A DNA stretch of 64,000 nucleotides from Heliocidaris erythrogramma (lineage: Eukaryota; Echinodermata; Echinoidea; Camarodonta; Echinometridae), in assembly GCA_025617745.1 (NCBI GenBank), contig CM046859.1, positions 30,214,744-30,278,743 of the forward strand. The letters run 5' to 3'. Position 1 is the first letter of the stretch, and each line of letters starts with the position of its first letter. Below, one piece after another: positions 31,701 to 40,584 of the stretch. The notes beneath the pieces are model-generated. The model had not been told where the DNA came from. It made no database searches and was given only the letters and a program-made list of their open reading frames with translations. Made by a program: the position numbers and the translations under genes.

Positions 31701-33132
31701 TCCCGCTTCGTACGAGACTGAAGTACAAGTCTACAAACTTGACACAATTTAAAAAATATTTTCAAGAAGCATATTCATTAGATGTTCATGTTAAATGCAT
31801 TACATAACCATGACCCCTATGGATGCACCCCAATTTAATGTATACTCAGGGTTTCTTATGTGTATTGGATCCTGTTAATGTTAAGCCCTGCAGTATGTAG
31901 GTTTAAATGTAGTCCTAGACTAGCTTTGGCTATTACCCTTGGCCAGTAAGTGACCTCTTCAGACTGGTCTTGCCAACACGGTCCTGGCCCACCAGCATGA
32001 GTCTGGTCCTGAAGATGGGCTTGGTCCCATTTGTGGCTGCCTGCTTGAAGGCCTCCATCGCATCCGGACCACGGGATAGGATCTCTGCCGGAGCGCCATC
32101 TTGTGCTGAAAATGGGTGACAGAAAAATGAGATACAATGAACAAATCTCACAAATTTACTCTAAAAGTGGTCTTTAAGTTGTGGTAATTAAAGAAAATAA
32201 AGTCTTCCAGAGTCAAACTAAGTTTGCATTGATATATTCAAAACTAAATATAAATGATTTACTATTTTTTTCATCAAACAATTTTGTTATTACAGCTGAG
32301 TACTGACCGATGAAAATAGAAAAAAAATCAAGCTAGTTGTCCCACGCACTTGTAGAACATGTTGTCTCATATAATGCACATTGTGCAAAGGTGAATTGTG
32401 CTTTTCGTTGAATGAGACTTCCAGGAGGTTTTTGTTAGTTTTGTTCATACCTTTTGCTGGTTGAAACAATCCTATCTAAGGGTTGATAATTGATAATTGT
32501 AATATGTATTGTGGGGACCTTGCTTCTTGACATCAATATGGAAGTACATGTACATGTAAATGCCGGGAAGTATTTCACTGTCATTTAGTTCTGCATAAAT
32601 CTACAAAATTAGGTTGCTCTAGCTGTGTATCGAAATTGGATACCTTACCTTCTCCTTTGATAGCTATACTAGTTGTCGTGCCATAAACGTCTAGCATAAC
32701 CCAGACAGGCTTCTTCACATCAATGTCCCCAGGTGCAATTTTGTCTGTGGATATTGTCTCATTGTTCACAAAAGAATATACTTCTCCATCTTTTGTCAAA
32801 TAATATGAAAGTACATAGCCCTTTTGATTGTGCTTGGTGTTCAACGCCCTCGCCCAGTAGCCAGGCTTTGAGGAGAGGTTGGGCATCACATACGGAGGGA
32901 GGTTTTCAGAAGGAATGGTCCCTGGGGATATGTTGGTGAAGCCATAGCGTATGGATCCTGACCAGGTCCCACCGACGTCTCTGAGCTCCACCGAAACCTT
33001 CTCCCCGATCGGAAGCGGCTCCGCACCGAACACAATCCCATTGTTGAAGCCACTAGAGCGGGTCGCAGTACAGTCATCCTCCAATGTAATATTCCTGCCA
33101 TGGCAAGTAGCGCATAAAGTCAAAAGCTGCAT
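19424..33132 (-). CDS. NHR-Roc-COR-Death-TIR protein (ROCO-type signalling protein), 20 exons
   Basis: Reading right to left I join 20 exons with GT/AG sites and unbroken frame into about 1,267 residues (numbered from the Met at 33132). Order: Neuralized homology repeat, about 10-155; Roc GTPase with P-loop GQDRVGKTS (201-209), switch II DFAGQ (398-402) and GTHR in the NKxD place (489-492); COR, about 545-870; Cys-rich block (CPCNRRC...CPEDAC), about 870-935; Death, about 950-1035; TIR, about 1040-1157; Gly/Ser-rich tail ending CSIL, a CaaX-like box. By family logic NHR binds a protein target, Roc-COR acts as a nucleotide switch and dimeriser, and Death and TIR recruit signalling partners or, for TIR, cleave NAD. 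The complete architecture is one I do not recall from vertebrates. The start codon is uncertain because 5' exons may lie further right. The function as an immune sensor or adaptor is inferred. Confidence 0.88.
19994..20171 (-). CDS. Exon 19: TIR domain part 2
   Basis: 178 nt between ATACAG and GTTG|GTAAGT, phase 0 in and phase 1 out. Encodes VFVCCITPQYIISENCNREL then KKPIIPIIF. The Glu in CNREL sits where catalytic TIR NADases carry their glutamate. Confidence 0.93.
20193..20515 (-). mobile_element. tRNA-derived SINE, degraded copy in TIR intron
   Basis: Shares TTTATATAGAACTTAT, CTCCCCGGGAAATATTCC and AAGTGTAGATTAAGG phrases and the (TAA)n 3' tail with the SINEs at 16638 and 40585. The tRNA head at the right is degraded (TTCAAACCCAAGACC). 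Confidence 0.6.
20536..20612 (-). pseudogene. Dead duplicate of the 3' part of TIR exon 18
   Basis: On the minus strand this reads FYNKIYEGIPNTK, a close copy of LYNKIYEGIHSAK at the end of exon 18, and the similarity continues into the intron (AAGCATGAC versus AAGCATGGC). The donor GT of exon 18 is AT here, so the copy cannot splice normally. It lies in the intron between the two TIR exons. Confidence 0.75.
20696..20874 (-). CDS. Exon 18: TIR domain part 1
   Basis: 179 nt between ATTGCAG and GCAAAG|GTAAGC, phase 1 in and phase 0 out. Encodes TIR box 1 (PPTVFISYNW), LERTGFPCWMDIGQMGGGDQ and the helix ending IYEGIHSAK. Confidence 0.95.
20966..21149 (-). mobile_element. SINE with 7SL/Alu-like head, copy 1
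   Basis: On the minus strand: TGGGCATTGTGGCGTGCGTC, TGTAATCCAGCTACC, then GGACCCAGGTTCGAGACTGA, which line up in order with Alu/7SL (GGGCGCGGTGGC, TGTAATCCCAGCTACT, GCCCAGGAGTTCGAGACC). The non-7SL body ends in a (CA)n tail. A second copy at 42529-42703 has the same end. The Pol III A/B boxes are implied by these matches. Confidence 0.6.
21884..22054 (-). CDS. Exon 17: Death domain part 2
   Basis: 171 nt between GTCCAG and CAGAAAG|GTCAAG, phase 1 at both ends. Encodes helices 3-6: PALCILIDWFQTSGNTALSV then LLSYLEQMKRDDVIEVI, matching the Death-domain WxxxxGxxATxxxLxxxL tail. Confidence 0.9.
22310..22444 (-). CDS. Exon 16: Death domain part 1
   Basis: 135 nt between TACGCAG and CTCG|GTATGT, phase 1 at both ends. 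Encodes VPSWVRVAAKLLNSGTENAD then WLSLAYRLG, helices 1-2 of a Death fold (VAxxLxxxWxxLAxxLG pattern). Confidence 0.88.
22775..23033 (-). CDS. Exon 15: Cys-rich post-COR segment
   Basis: 259 nt between TTTCGCAG and CCTG|GTGAGA, phase 0 in and phase 1 out. Encodes a block with six or more Cys/His (ACPCNRRCLAHGKQACPEDA then CLHFLSLEECLSKKVVMC). It may bind a metal; this is inferred from spacing only. Confidence 0.88.
23450..23542 (-). CDS. Exon 14: COR-B helix
   Basis: 93 nt between ATCATAG and GCCAAG|GTATGG, phase 0 at both ends. Encodes VMVLSVDIYDAEEQRTDAAK, a polar helix leading to the Cys-rich block. Confidence 0.85.
24049..24206 (-). CDS. Exon 13: COR-B
   Basis: 158 nt between TCTGCTAG and ATAAAG|GTAGAT, phase 1 in and phase 0 out. 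Encodes DGLFHRILTRAVRWSQEQGG then LFFRQTRFFLN, typical of the COR-B sheet. Confidence 0.9.
24716..24869 (-). CDS. Exon 12: COR-B start
   Basis: 154 nt between GTTTTAG and CTCCCAG|GTGAGT, phase 0 in and phase 1 out. Encodes RSYYVPSRLRECPD, the YxVPSxL motif of COR-B, then FYITFNGFLP. Confidence 0.92.
25377..25538 (-). CDS. Exon 11: COR middle
   Basis: 162 nt between TTGCTAG and AGTGAG|GTAAAT, phase 0 at both ends. Encodes YGILKDQLLDHMWHDVI then LVGLMEKFDLLCE, conserved COR helices. Confidence 0.93.
26069..26275 (-). CDS. Exon 10: COR winged-helix part
   Basis: 207 nt between CTACACAG and GATAAG|GTATAA, phase 0 at both ends. Encodes LQFYHDLGLIIYYGGPG and VILSPQWLVDIFRRVITVKD. 'FxHDLGxIIxY' and 'LxPQWLxDxFR' are classic COR phrases. 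Confidence 0.95.
26810..26953 (-). CDS. Exon 9: COR start
   Basis: 144 nt between ATGTCAG and GACAAT|GTAAGT, phase 0 at both ends. Encodes GEHIPLRWLRFQQRVADLVS, matching the conserved IPxxWLxF entry of COR. Confidence 0.9.
27338..27454 (-). CDS. Exon 8: end of Roc / Roc-COR link
   Basis: 117 nt between CATATAG and GAACAG|GTAATA, phase 0 at both ends. Encodes GKPYLPHIIPNFYAVENN, the strand and acidic turn that closes Roc (the PxFYAVEN text recurs in this family). Confidence 0.88.
27853..28005. mobile_element. MITE in Roc intron
   Basis: Ends AGTTTCATAAAT...TTTTATGAAACAGGGTCC are imperfect inverted repeats. About 150 bp, non-coding. Confidence 0.5.
28126..28311 (-). CDS. Exon 7: Roc G4 region
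   Basis: 186 nt between ATCCAG and AGGATG|GTGAGT, phase 0 at both ends. Encodes FMDFWMRSIHAHT and PPIFVVGTHRASL. GTHR sits where Ras-like proteins have NKxD; His in this place is usual for ROCO proteins. Confidence 0.9.
28795..28990 (-). mobile_element. LINE 3'-end fragment in Roc intron
   Basis: Minus-strand 3' tail made of (ATTC)n, with upstream TATGAAATAAATTC and GGCAGATTTCTGCGG. Tetranucleotide tails of this kind are typical of CR1/L2-type LINEs. No ORF left. Confidence 0.5.
29193..29291 (-). CDS. Exon 6: Roc beta strand after switch II
   Basis: 99 nt between TTTTCAG and GATTCG|GTGAGG, phase 0 at both ends. Encodes VFLSSRAVYIIVFNLTHDL, the typical strand after switch II in ROCO GTPases, then a polar linker. 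Confidence 0.9.
29774..29998 (-). CDS. Exon 5: Roc switch II
   Basis: 225 nt between AATAATCAG and CATCAG|GTCAGG, phase 0 at both ends. Encodes an acidic helix (EQTEAEAEQLDDLVKSL), then KKIILSIWDFAGQAVYYTTH with the DxxGQ switch II. Two extra copies of its first part lie upstream in transcription order (see 29999-30350). Confidence 0.9.
29999..30350 (-). repeat. Two extra tandem copies of the start of exon 5
   Basis: At about 30065-30180 and 30253-30350 the minus strand repeats the coding text of exon 5 (QLDDLVKSLNEESFNFVTSQ) with a period of about 182 bp. In the middle copy the acceptor AATCAG has become AATCGG. The frame is open through all three copies and the intervening ATC-rich sequence, so either dead exons or one enlarged exon with a hydrophobic insert is possible. 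Confidence 0.8.
30552..30775 (-). CDS. Exon 4: insertion within Roc, basic and Ser-rich
   Basis: 224 nt between CTTGCAG and ACCAG|GTAGAG, ends in phase 0. Encodes YTQALGLNIAKVLWKKKKRA then an acidic/Ser-rich stretch ending TSGTDSSSDNASEDQ. The KKKKR run could be a localisation or lipid-binding signal; that is a guess. Confidence 0.75.
31015..31277. mobile_element. piggyBac-like MITE, copy 2
   Basis: 263 bp bounded by TTAA at 31011-31014 and 31278-31281, with ends AGGGATAC...GTATCCCT. It is the inverse orientation of the copy at 9633-9925 and shares its GC-rich interior. Lies in the intron between exons 3 and 4 of the TIR gene. Confidence 0.8.
31410..31537 (-). CDS. Exon 3: insertion within Roc
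   Basis: 128 nt between TTTTCTAG and GTTG|GTATGT, phase 2 in and phase 1 out. Encodes 43 polar residues (MDACEINIQNATGWKVQGGE in the middle). It lies between P-loop and switch II, where most Roc domains have only a short loop. Confidence 0.75.
31591..31612. repeat. (TA)n microsatellite
   Basis: Uninterrupted AT dinucleotides in an intron of the TIR gene. Confidence 0.85.
31937..32105 (-). CDS. Exon 2: Roc P-loop
   Basis: 169 nt between CATTTTCAG and CCAAGG|GTAATA. Encodes a short pre-helix and the Walker A strand-loop-helix LMLVGQDRVGKTSLKRSLTG, matching GxxxxGK(S/T). Phase 1 in, phase 2 out. Confidence 0.92.
32649..33132 (-). CDS. Exon 1 (provisional): Neuralized homology repeat
   Basis: Encodes about 161 residues: CHGRNITLEDDC, GIVFGAEPLPIGEKVSVEL, GGTWSGSIRYGFT, PGYWARAL and PVWVMLDVYG, a clear NHR beta-sandwich. 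The donor is GAAG|GTAAGG, phase 1. The start at 33132 is the only in-frame ATG just before the domain. The frame stays open to a stop near 33202, so an upstream acceptor and further 5' exons are possible. Confidence 0.85.
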
Positions 33133-33204
33133 GATGCTAGGTGGTGTATGGCAGGCAGGACCCGATTGTAGTCCCACACTAACACCTTCATGTGATGTTT
33201 CTTG

Positions 33205-35185
33205 TTAGCTTCCCTCCATGGTTGCAATTGTTCACACACATTAGAAGTTTATGTCATCCTCCATGAATTTAGATGCATGGTGCCAGGAAGTATTTTACGG
33301 TCTTTTAGTTCTGGCGAAACAAATAAAAAGAAAAAAAATCACTTACAAAGAGCACGACAAACTGTTTTCATCATTTAATCAGAATAAAAGTATATGATCC
33401 AGAATTGTTCGGATACATTTTAGAGGGTTCAGAAACCTAGGGATCAACCCAGGAATACTCATCTCTTAAAAAAATAAACTAATCACAATTATTCTGGAAA
33501 AAAGGAGAAAATTGAAAGTGAATTTATTTGCTATTTCTATGATTAGAATTCTATTTATAGGCCTATACTGTAACATTCTACAGATGGTGCATAATTCATT
33601 ACATACTGTATGAACTGAGATATTCAGAATTCCCCAAATGTTTTCATATTTCACCGATGCCACAGGCCCAAGCTTGAAATATAATGATAAAGGGGAATTC
33701 TTAATTTGGAGGTAAATATGAGTCATAAAAAACAAATGTATGCATGCAATATAAATTTGCAATCTTATGCCTTCCTTCTCCTCGAGTCATCCTTCAGCAC
33801 TTGGATTGCATTCATATGCATACAGCTAAGACAATGCAAACAATATATATGCGCAGTATGATACCGCTTCGTATAAGTCGTGCAATAAAGGCTGTTACAC
33901 ATGTCATGTATACATGTATATTGCAATTGCATCCTATAATTCCTCTTTGTCACACTAAAAATGCATTTATTGTATTTTATCTATGTTTCCCAGGAAAGCT
34001 TGCCAACTTTCATCTAATTTTCACTCCACAGCCAGGTTGCTAAGAGACAAGAAGTTAATTTTATGTAGCAATGAGAAGTGTGTGAGGAGAATCTGTGTGA
34101 GAGATTCCTTTTACCAGCGATGACTGACTTGAGTTAATTTACATTTCTATTGTAAGTTGTGTGCAGGGTAGTAAACTTGAATACCAGTAGGTCTTTTAGT
34201 TGAGCTCATGTAGTGAGCCTATGCTTTTGAACAGCTGCTTGGGATGCTTTTAGGGAAGAGTAATTGTGGGAGTAGACCTTAGTACTCTTCCAGTAGTTTT
34301 CTGGGGAGAACATCTTTTAAACTTTGTGGAGCACACATGTGCAGTTTGAGGCAGAATTAGATTTTTGGCTGAAGCTATTTGAACCTGTATGAGGCCAGAT
34401 TAATCAGAATTTATACTGATGTTGTTATGCCTGAATTAAAGAAGTCATCGGTAAGTTAAACTGTGATTTCTTCTGTTATCTAAATGTGTACAAAAAAAAA
34501 GAACTTAAAGAACTTCAGACATGGTCTAAAATTTTGATGTAAATATTATAAACTTTTTGGAATATTTTGAAATGTACTTTTGAAGGAGAATGAAAGTATT
34601 CTAAAACATGGTATTTTGCAAGTTTATGTGATATTAAAAATCATGCTTGTAATTGATATTCTTGAATGTGATTTTTAACTACAAGTTTGATAATAGAAAA
34701 TTCAAGCAAATTTTTATCAATTATAGTATGATATACCAAAAGAAAATAATTTACATTTGTAATCGTTGGGACATATCTTAGAAAGATTCTTGGTTTTGTT
34801 TTTAATTATAGATGGTTCCAAGATCGGGACATTTTCCAAGATTGGTTCGTTCTTAAGCCTGGGATATCTTGTTTCTACAAGGGTCGGTGAATTGTTTTGG
34901 GCTGACGAGATACAGCGCCATCTTTGGTGGCAGTTTTCGGCCAACGATTACAAGACCTGGTCACGGAGTTTTGCATAAAGAACAGCGAGAGAGAATGCGG
35001 AATAACGGGGGGGGGGGGGGGGGGGGGTTCTTCTGAATATCAAGGAAATCTGGCAGATTGACTTTGCGACTAAATATTCAGACAAAGCGGACTCTCAGAA
35101 GATGAGTGAACATTTGATAGTGAGGAGGGTTATTTTGAATTTGGATCAATGTACATGTAAGACTTAATGATTTCAGATGATAAGG
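33205..35185. other. Intergenic 5' of the TIR gene
   Basis: No exon recognised. The segment around 34100-34960 has a splice-like AAGTCATCG|GTAAGTT at about 34451 on the plus strand, and a leader-like ACGAGATACAGCGCCATC at about 34906; it could be a decayed LTR-type element or an unrelated 5' UTR. A G23 tract lies at about 35006-35028. Confidence 0.3.
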
Positions 35186-35190
35186 TGTAG

Positions 35191-35457
35191 AGGTGTTGTG
35201 GTGTAGTGGATAAGTCACCGGACTGCAGATCACAAGGTACGGGGTTCGAATCCCACCACAGCACTAACGTCCTTTGGCAAGACAATAATCTACATTGCCA
35301 CTCTCCACCCAGGTGTAAATGGGTACCTGATATGCTTGAGCGCTAGTTACTTTGGCAGCTCGGCTATAACCAGGGTAATAATAATGTCTAAGCGCCATGA
35401 GCGTCACTGCGTGACGGATATGAGCGCTATATAAGTGGCCACTATTATTATTATAAA
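35191..35457 (+). mobile_element. tRNA-derived SINE, copy 2
   Basis: Head folds like a tRNA: GTGTTGT pairs with ACAGCAC, A-box TGGTGTAGTGGATAAGTC, B-box GGGGTTCGAATCCC, and a Cys-like GACTGCAGATC anticodon arm. The body contains GTCCTTTGGCAAGACA and CTCCACCCAGGTG and ends ATTATTATTATAAA. Same family as 16638, 40585 and 46148 (opposite strands). Confidence 0.8.
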
Positions 35458-36189
35458 TTGAGTTTTGAGTCAGTTATGAAAATAGAGACTTGTAGAGATA
35501 GAAGTTAGACAGTTGAAGAAAAGGTCAAGTTGAGGCGAGATAATGTTTGAAGCTTTATATGAAATGTGATCAGTAAATGCAGTAGTTAGGAGAAATTGGT
35601 TGAACTTCTAATTCTACGAAAGTGGATCAGTACAGGGTCCTTTCATAAGAATGTTTTAAAGGAGCTATGATTGCATAAAGAAATGAAAGATTTAAAGGTT
35701 AAATTGATATTTCTTGGAGGTTATTGGAGGTGGTAGGTATGATACACTGATGATGAAGTTGGTTTGATTGTGATTACATTAGTGCATGATCTATTCATGC
35801 ATGTTTGAAGTTATTATTTGTATAGAGACAAGGTCAGAGTTGAAAGATATTGAATATTGTGTATTGGATCAATGCAGGATCCTCTGCCTATTTGTCAGGT
35901 TGAATTTCGTGGTTGTGAAAACAGAGTAATCATTTGAAGTAATATACTTTGTCGTTTTCGATGTGGTAAAACATTTTTTTTTCTTTCATCCGATTTCATG
36001 TTGACAATACTGAATTTCACAGAGATCTGTGTTGATATCGGAGTTTTTTATATATACTGGAATAAATTATAAATCTGTCTTGACTGGCACAAGTTGCATG
36101 AGCATCGATCATCTGGAAATTTATTTGAGTCCGCCCATGTGACACTCTTACACATAGGCAAACAAATTATTAAAGTTAAGTTAAGTTAG

Positions 36190-36693
36190 TTTAAAATGAA
36201 GCAGGAAAATTAAAGAAACAGATCAATGATAGTTTGAGCAAAATCTGATAAGAAAGAAGAAAGTTATGAATTTTTGAAGTTGTATTCAATCAAACACAAA
36301 TTGGCAATTCTGACGTATCTAGCAAGCTCCTTTCCCATTTGTCCTGTACTGAAAATATGATAAATTTCCATTTTCTCTAAAGAAAATATTTTATCATACA
36401 TGCATCCTAGATACAATCATTTCACCCATGCTTTTACACAAAACCCGAATGATACAAATCTATTCCCTCATCAAAAATAAAATAAAGGGAAAATGGAAAG
36501 TAGCTCGGAAGATACGCAGAGATACACAAGCTCACAGAGTTGCCAATTTGTGTTTGATTGATTACAACTTTAAAAATTCATAACTTTCTTGTTTCTTATC
36601 AAATTTTGCTCAAACTTTAATAGTGATATGTTTCTTTATTTTTTCTGCATCTTTTAAAACCAACTTAATATCAGGGTGGACTATGCCTTTAAA
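36190..36693. mobile_element. Long-hairpin MITE of about 500 bp
   Basis: Inverted halves: GTTTGAGCAAAATCTGATAA pairs with TTATCAAATTTTGCTCAAAC; CAAACACAAATTGGCAA pairs with TTGCCAATTTGTGTTTG. The right end reads TGGACTATGCCTTTAA. Half copies of a similar unit occur at about 54795-54917. Non-coding. Confidence 0.65.
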
Positions 36694-36874
36694 TTTCACA
36701 TGATAGTCTTTCAACTAATTGATACTTTCTAACAAATACCCTACTGTGAGAAATGTTCCTCAAACACAATGCTGGTGGTCACTCATAGTTGTTTCAGTGG
36801 AAGGTACATGTATAGTGAAAGAAATGATCACTATGAGACGGTCGTAGCTTTTATTATCCTATACATATCCTATA

Positions 36875-36877
<3 letters not shown>

Positions 36878-36912
<35 letters not shown>
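36878..36912. repeat. (TA)n microsatellite
   Basis: TATATA run. Confidence 0.85.
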
Positions 36913-36914
<2 letters not shown>

Positions 36915-37014
36915 TGAAAGGAAATGAGAGAATAATGGTTGCATATTAAACTTAAATCAAAGATCCCCAGAGCTGTCCTCCCTTTTTGAAATTTTTTTGC
37001 AAAGGCTGAAAAAA

Positions 37015-37086
37015 TGTCTCCGCCGGGAATCGAACCGGGGTCTTTGGCTTAGAACGCCAATGCCTTAACCACAAGACCACGGAGAC
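37015..37086 (-). tRNA. trnR-UCU: tRNA-Arg (anticodon UCU)
   Basis: 72 nt on the minus strand that fold as a full cloverleaf. The acceptor GTCTCCG/CGGAGAC is perfect, the D stem is GTCT/AGGC, the anticodon stem TTGGC/GCCAA is perfect with loop GTTCTAA (anticodon TCT, reads AGA), and the T-loop is TTCGATT. It has a discriminator A followed at once by TTTTTT, a Pol III terminator. The one blemish is a C:C mismatch in the middle of the T stem (CCCGG/CCCGG). No intron. It could be a slightly decayed copy. Confidence 0.8.
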
Positions 37087-37089
37087 GGG

Positions 37090-38365
37090 TCAGTGGTTTC
37101 GGCGACACCAGATTCAATTGACCGACAGATTGACAAATCTTCAACCTTATTAAACCATTGCTATGACGTCAATCTATTCAATAAAGTGTAGATTATTTGT
37201 ACGAATGTACGCAATGGTTTAAATCAGAGAATAGCCTTGGAAGTGTAGATTCGCCACTCCCAATCTACTCGGCTACGCCTCGTAGATTCGGAACTACGAA
37301 TCTACACTTTCTCGGCTATTCTCCTTCATTTAATCAATATACATATAAAGGTCTATCTCCTACGGAAAGGTGAATCCTAATGCTGTTCATTCCGTCACAA
37401 TAGAAATTTAATGTAAAAGCGAAGGCGAATGTGCGTTATGGCGAATTTGTACAATAGGCTGAGATAAAAGGATTCCCTTGAACGCTGCATGTAAAGAAAC
37501 ATATAAACCTAGATTCAACGAAGGGGTGATGATAATTTTCAATTCTTCAATATATATAGCAGCGCAAACTGATGTTAGAGAGGATTATTGGATTTAAAAT
37601 GTTAATACGTTTAAAATTAATTTGATTAAATTAGAATTTATGGAAAAAAGAATCGTATGACTACCTCTTGTGTGTGCGATAAGGTAAATTAGTAAATCCC
37701 CAAACTATTTGATGTAATCAAGAAAAACTCACTTCACCCTAAGACAAACCTTCGAGGATGCTAGATCCGCAGAGTTATACATATATAGATTTCCACGTTA
37801 TATTATACATGTATGAAAATGAGTAATAATACTTTGTAGCAATATTAGTAATTTGGCACCCTCTATGTTTATATAGATCGCATGCCTCCTACCCCTACAG
37901 AAATGGGAAAAAACAGCCCCTAGAACATTCTGGCGAATCGAAAAAATTCCCCCATCAGTTGATTTTTTTTTAGGACTTTTTTTGCTTAGGACTTCACCTT
38001 AAGTAGGATTTATGTAAATTTATATAAAATATATACGGTATACATGTCTGTATTGATTTTGTTTTTATTCATCTACAAGAATAACATGTATACAAAATAT
38101 GCCTTTACGATACAAAGAAATATTACAGAAGTGAAACATTAATGAAAAGCTGGTAAATGGGACCAGAAAATAGCACGTGCTGGTCGAGCATTAACGATAG
38201 CGTTATTTCACATTTTGATTACATCATATAGAGATCGAGTCTACAGCTAGATCAATGATGACAGTAATAATGTATGGTTGTTCAACTAGGTCTACATTGT
38301 AATATTGTACGGTATCATCGCCAAATAGGACAAATATAATTATGATACTAATAAATCATCATTAT
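37090..38365. other. Intergenic, no gene seen
   Basis: An AT-rich stretch with one palindromic patch near 37235-37310 (GTAGATTCG..CTCGGCTACGCCTCGTAGATTCGG..CGAATCTAC). Nothing else recognised. Confidence 0.4.
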
Positions 38366-38367
38366 TA

Positions 38368-38694
38368 CAGGGCTGTCAACTTGGGAAACTGCTTGGATGG
38401 AGATTCTTTTCTTTTTTCTCTCGTCCAGTATGACCAGCGCCATATTATGTTCAAAAAAATTCTGACAAGCCAATTAAAAAGGAAAAAAAAAGAAAAAGGT
38501 CATCAGCTTTTTTACACACTTTGTGGGAGTTTTTTCATAAAGCAGGAGCTTAATTTACATGCTTGGCAGGAGAGCGGGAGGAAGGGCATGGTGGTGAGAA
38601 TCTCCAGCCACGACGCTGGAGGGACGGCGGGAGAGTAATGAGCGTGGTGGCATATGAGACTCTCCCGCCAAATGCGGGAGAGTTGACAGCCCTC
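38368..38694. mobile_element. MITE with CAGGGCTGTCAACT ends
   Basis: Left CAGGGCTGTCAACTTGGG and right GAGAGTTGACAGCCCT are inverted. The interior repeats CTCTCCCGCCA and GGCGGGAGAG. CAGGG-type ends recall hAT elements, but I could not find a target duplication. Confidence 0.55.
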
Positions 38695-39021
38695 TTGTAT
38701 AAAAAGTTGCGATTAAACACAAATCAAAAAATTAAACACTAGTCCAAAATATGCGATCCTGATTGGTTGAAAATCAAGTTGCGTCAAATTTACTGATTAA
38801 CATTATTTATAGTTAAATATAATCAATGTTAATTAATCAACCAAACGAAATGAATATGTAAGATCAACAGGATAACTAGCAACCACTACTATATCATGTA
38901 TATGACTCAAAGTACCTCCTTGGTACTACCCACAGTCAGTCGAGACAGTTCTATAACTTATAAGTCAATTGGTACTACTGTTTACATTAACCCACTCATT
39001 GACATATAGTACATTACATAC

Positions 39022-39131
39022 TAGCTGTACGACGAGCTCCTTGGCATCAGTCTGGTACTGGCCTATGTAGGCCTGTACCACTACCAGAATGATAAGCCAA
39101 GGAGCTCGTACTTTTCGTAGTCGTACAGCTA
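39022..39131. mobile_element. Short hairpin MITE
   Basis: TAGCTGTACGAC...GAGCTCCTTGGC at left is inverted at right as GCCAAGGAGCTC...GTCGTACAGCTA. About 110 bp. Confidence 0.6.
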
Positions 39132-39893
39132 ATTTACATACACGAATTTTTGGCTATATAGTATAGACATTAATAATAATTATTAATACACAATACATTG
39201 ACATGTCCAATAATAATACTTACATTTGTTACCAAAAATACTTACAATCATATTTCATGATCCAGAAATATCCAGACTACATGGTGATTCATGATAACAT
39301 TCCCATATCATGTGACGTAAAACTTATACGAAATACTAGCAGAAATTCTTTGCCTCAAGGATCGCGCGGCATTACATCCATCACTCCCCACCTCTTTCAC
39401 AGTACATTCATGTACACTTGCATTGGTTTGGGTGCAGTGTGTAAGGGATTTGTACTACCGTACCGTATTCTCACGGGTAGTGAACGGCCATAGACATGGT
39501 ACGGGGGAAAATTATGGCTTCTTTGGTCGTGTAGGTGACGGTATTTTGGTATCTGCGCAGATTGAACTGCGCATGTCGTGAATGTTTACTTTAGCGGCTC
39601 CACTTATGTTAGCGCTCCATTAGCATTTAGTGGATTGAAGAGTTTTCAGTTTAAAATTGGAAAACATCCTGATAGACTTTGACACTTTGTGATGTGTGTC
39701 AAGTCTTTGATAGCATTCAACATTTGTTATTTCTATGTGCTAAAAATAAAGAAAACAGAATTAAATTAAATGATACCTTGAAATGCCCATTTAATCAGAT
39801 GTCACTTAGGGACATCTTTAAAGATAAGTGTAGTACTACACTAGTTGTTAGATTCATTATAAATAGTGGTATTCAAATATAATTTCTCGATGT

Positions 39894-39919
39894 TGGGGGG
39901 GGGGGGGGGGGGGGGGGGA
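39894..39919. repeat. Long G homopolymer
   Basis: About 26 G in a row. Similar tracts occur at about 9497-9521, 35006-35028, 41497-41510, 56971-56988, 57313-57326, 57605-57620 and 58819-58832. Confidence 0.85.
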
Positions 39920-40584
39920 GGCATACGTGGGATTGTCTTGTATAGGGTTAGGCCTAGGCCTGTATTGCTAGAGCCCTTGTGAGTGATGAGCCTGCGGGAC
40001 GGCCCTTTGGGTTTTCCTTAAACTGCAAGAACAGGGCGGTATAACCAGGCACCTGTCCTCTGTAGTTTAGACTCTTCACAGGACTTCTTGCTTTTGCTTC
40101 CTTCTTTAAATACACAAAGTAAATTATACTTCTTTCATTAATCTGTTTCTATTGTGATAAAGAGTAATGATATGATCGCATGTATGCAATACACTATATG
40201 AAAGTGATGTAGTGACATTTTAAATTTTGGTTGATTAGTTTTGCATGAAAAATTAAATTATAATATGTGTTGATGCTAATTAAAAACTTGTTTTTCTTTT
40301 CTTTCAGAATACTTTATTCTGGAAAACTAGTGTACACACCAAACAACCACTTGACTAACTTACGACTGTATCGTAACTAGGTCAAAGTGCCATTTTATTT
40401 TACTCAACAACAACAACAACACTACTTAGCTCTCCATTATGTTAAATGTTATGGATCAGATAGAAATAAAAAGTGAAGTGTTCAGGAAATTTCAAGACAA
40501 AAAGACCGTTTTAACAGTGCGTTTGAAATATACGTATTCATCTATGGGCTATGTCCAGGGTGGAATTTCAAATTCGAACATTAT

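Noticed and set aside
34766..34978. 70-residue frame
   Set aside because: No homology recognised, no codon-like pattern, and surrounded by repeat-like sequence.
35191..35263. A functional tRNA-Cys gene
   Set aside because: The anticodon stem does not pair (CCGGA against TCACA), there is no T-run after it, and it continues into a SINE body shared with other copies.
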